Positions 62,369-64,000 of a stretch of DNA of 64,000 bases are shown here, piece by piece. Numbering within the stretch: the first letter of the stretch is position 1; every line of letters begins with the position of its first letter. Position numbers and translations under genes: made by a program. The notes under the pieces were generated by a model. The model saw only the letters and a list, made by a program, of their open reading frames with translations. It was not told the origin of the DNA and did not search any database. This DNA is from Beroe ovata (taxonomy: Eukaryota; Ctenophora; Nuda; Beroida; Beroidae). The DNA is taken from positions 440,246 to 504,245 of the forward strand of contig CAMPET010000001.1 of the NCBI GenBank assembly GCA_946803715.1. Direction: 5' to 3'.

Positions 62369-64000
62369 GTAAGTCTGAGGGAGTTTTGATTATCCGACTC
62401 CTTCATCAAAAAGTCTCAGTCTCCTTCGAGAAGAAGATCATCTTTGATATTCAGGAGGAGCTGCAAATCTGTTCAAATCCTTATTAACAACCTCGAAAAA
62501 GGCCGTTAATACTTAAGTACCGTTAATACCTACATTCACGGACCTACTTCTATGCGGAGGTGTAAATTATCGAAAAATAAGTATGAAGAAGTATGAATTT
62601 CACACATTTTCTCGAGAATGAATTATGTTTGGAATGGCACTTGTGAGAAAGAGTGAGATTTTTCATCGTTTTGAGGGAAATTATTGAGCTCTTAGCATTT
62701 TCATTCCATCGCGTAATCGTATTTGACAGGTTTGTATTCATCGATCTCAGATATAATCAAATTTTCACAACCTGATCAGAGATCATTTCACAAAATCATC
62801 AGTAAAGCAGAATTCCTTGACGACAAAAGATGTGTGATTCGATGATTGGTGCAGAATCAAACATCCCCGAAATACCCGATCGCATCTGGTCATCTATTAT
62901 GATACCCATGGGAACACGAGAAGCTTGTCTCTCGATATTCGAGAGACGCGCTGCTCCAGTATAAACGATTTCGCCGCCACGTAATCATATAATACGTCAC
63001 TCGCAGTCACATCATTGTTATCTTGTAATATGTCAGACGTCTGCATTGTCTGACAGAGTTTGACTGGATTAGACAATTGTGGACCCAGGAGGAGCGGCGA
63101 TTGCGAGGGTGCAATTATGTGCTGTCTGTCATCCTGTCTGTCTGTCACTACTCATCTTATTGATAGTACTATCGAGGGATGATGATTGGCGATGGAATTT
63201 GGGTCAATGGTCATGGAGAAAACGTTCTAGTGTCATAAGTTCAAGTCATAAGTTTCAAACATGGGAGCAGAGTATAGACTTAAATCCAACTCGAAAACAT
63301 ATTCATATAGATTCAAAACTAAACTTGACACCTATATCAAAAGGTGAGAATTGATAGTTCGTTATCAATACTCATCCCCTCCTATTTTCAGATCATGACG
63401 AGGATACGATTGAAGTGGAACACTGTGAGTAGTTGACTCTGATTTTGTAGATTTTGTCTCAAACATAGCCACAAGTACAGAAAAGTGAAGAGCAATTATT
63501 CGCGCGACTCCGTTTTTCGGCGAGACTTTAACATCGCGTGAAGGGTTCATTGCGCGCGCGCTCATCCTTGACACCGTTTTTCTGACACTCTTGACAGCAC
63601 TTATTGATATCATCAACGGGTCGAAGTGGACTGTTGACTCAATTTGACTCGTTTCAAGAAAGAAACCACGTACCATTCGACCATTTTAAACATATCGGCC
63701 GTATACTTATTACTGTTGGTTATAGAGCATACAGTTAGTTACTCCGCCAACAGCCGAATTTCGTCAATATTATCCCTACAACAGACCTCCTCTGACCTCT
63801 ACTATATTGTGATTTATTCATTGCAATGCTGCATAATTATTCCTACTTCTGCTCGTAAATGACGAATTTTTGGCTCGTAACAGCTCGTATGATTCAAATT
63901 AGCGACTCATTACATACTGGTTTAGTTAACCATCACACACAATCAAGACAATCATAGTCTCAATTTTTTCCTCGGCACTTAATCCTCATGACACCATGAA
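62369..64000. other. Right-end stretch, mostly non-coding
   Basis: A 33-bp segment at 63392-63424 is flanked by TTTTCAG and GTGAGT. In phase 0 it is open (IMTRIRLKWNT); in another phase it reads HDEDTIEVEH. Otherwise no gene is visible, and the expected body of the downstream gene lies outside the window. Confidence 0.35.

Overview
The window is animal nuclear DNA. It holds multi-exon genes with GT-AG introns, metazoan signalling and trafficking genes (MRCK, STK11IP, USP48, clathrin light chain, DRG1, OPA3), a rhodopsin-like receptor and a probable BCL-2 family protein. The introns are mostly 50-700 bp, base composition is moderately AT-rich and microsatellites are common, which fits a compact invertebrate genome. 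I cannot name the species. Ten single 'n' characters mark contig joins. At four of them the flanking sequence appears twice as diverged copies, which looks like unmerged alleles of a very heterozygous animal. Exon boundaries below were worked out by hand from reading frame, splice signals and remembered protein families.

Layout. Minus-strand half: the MRCK/CDC42BP kinase fills 1287-14465 (its 3' end lies off the left edge and its first exon was not found), with a GPCR gene nested on the opposite strand inside one intron (2934-4083). A 3.6 kb gene-poor stretch with a palindromic mobile element follows. Then come three compact minus-strand genes: DRG1 (18088-20380), OPA3 (20636-21139) and an ACOT13/THEM2-type thioesterase (21357-22000). 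22.0-25.0 kb is repeat-rich DNA with a duplicated block and a terminal-inverted-repeat element.

Plus-strand half: an intronless BCL-2-like gene (25049-25903), STK11IP (26430-30121), USP48 (30739-36936), clathrin light chain (37656-39352) and exons encoding only the lipid-binding TH1 tail of a class-I myosin (39989-41096). From 43 kb to the end there is no conventional gene body. Six scattered exons, each opening with its own ATG and all ending in phase 0 at a GT donor (46210, 48539, 53116, 56757, 61412, 62300), look like alternative first exons of a large gene continuing past the right edge.

The most interesting observations are these: minisatellites that contain or touch functional splice sites in at least four introns; about a quarter of inferred donors with T at +3; a DEP domain inside STK11IP, which I recall as absent from the human protein; a SUMO-consensus-rich linker in USP48; a myosin TH1 domain with no motor in sight; and the alternative-first-exon array.
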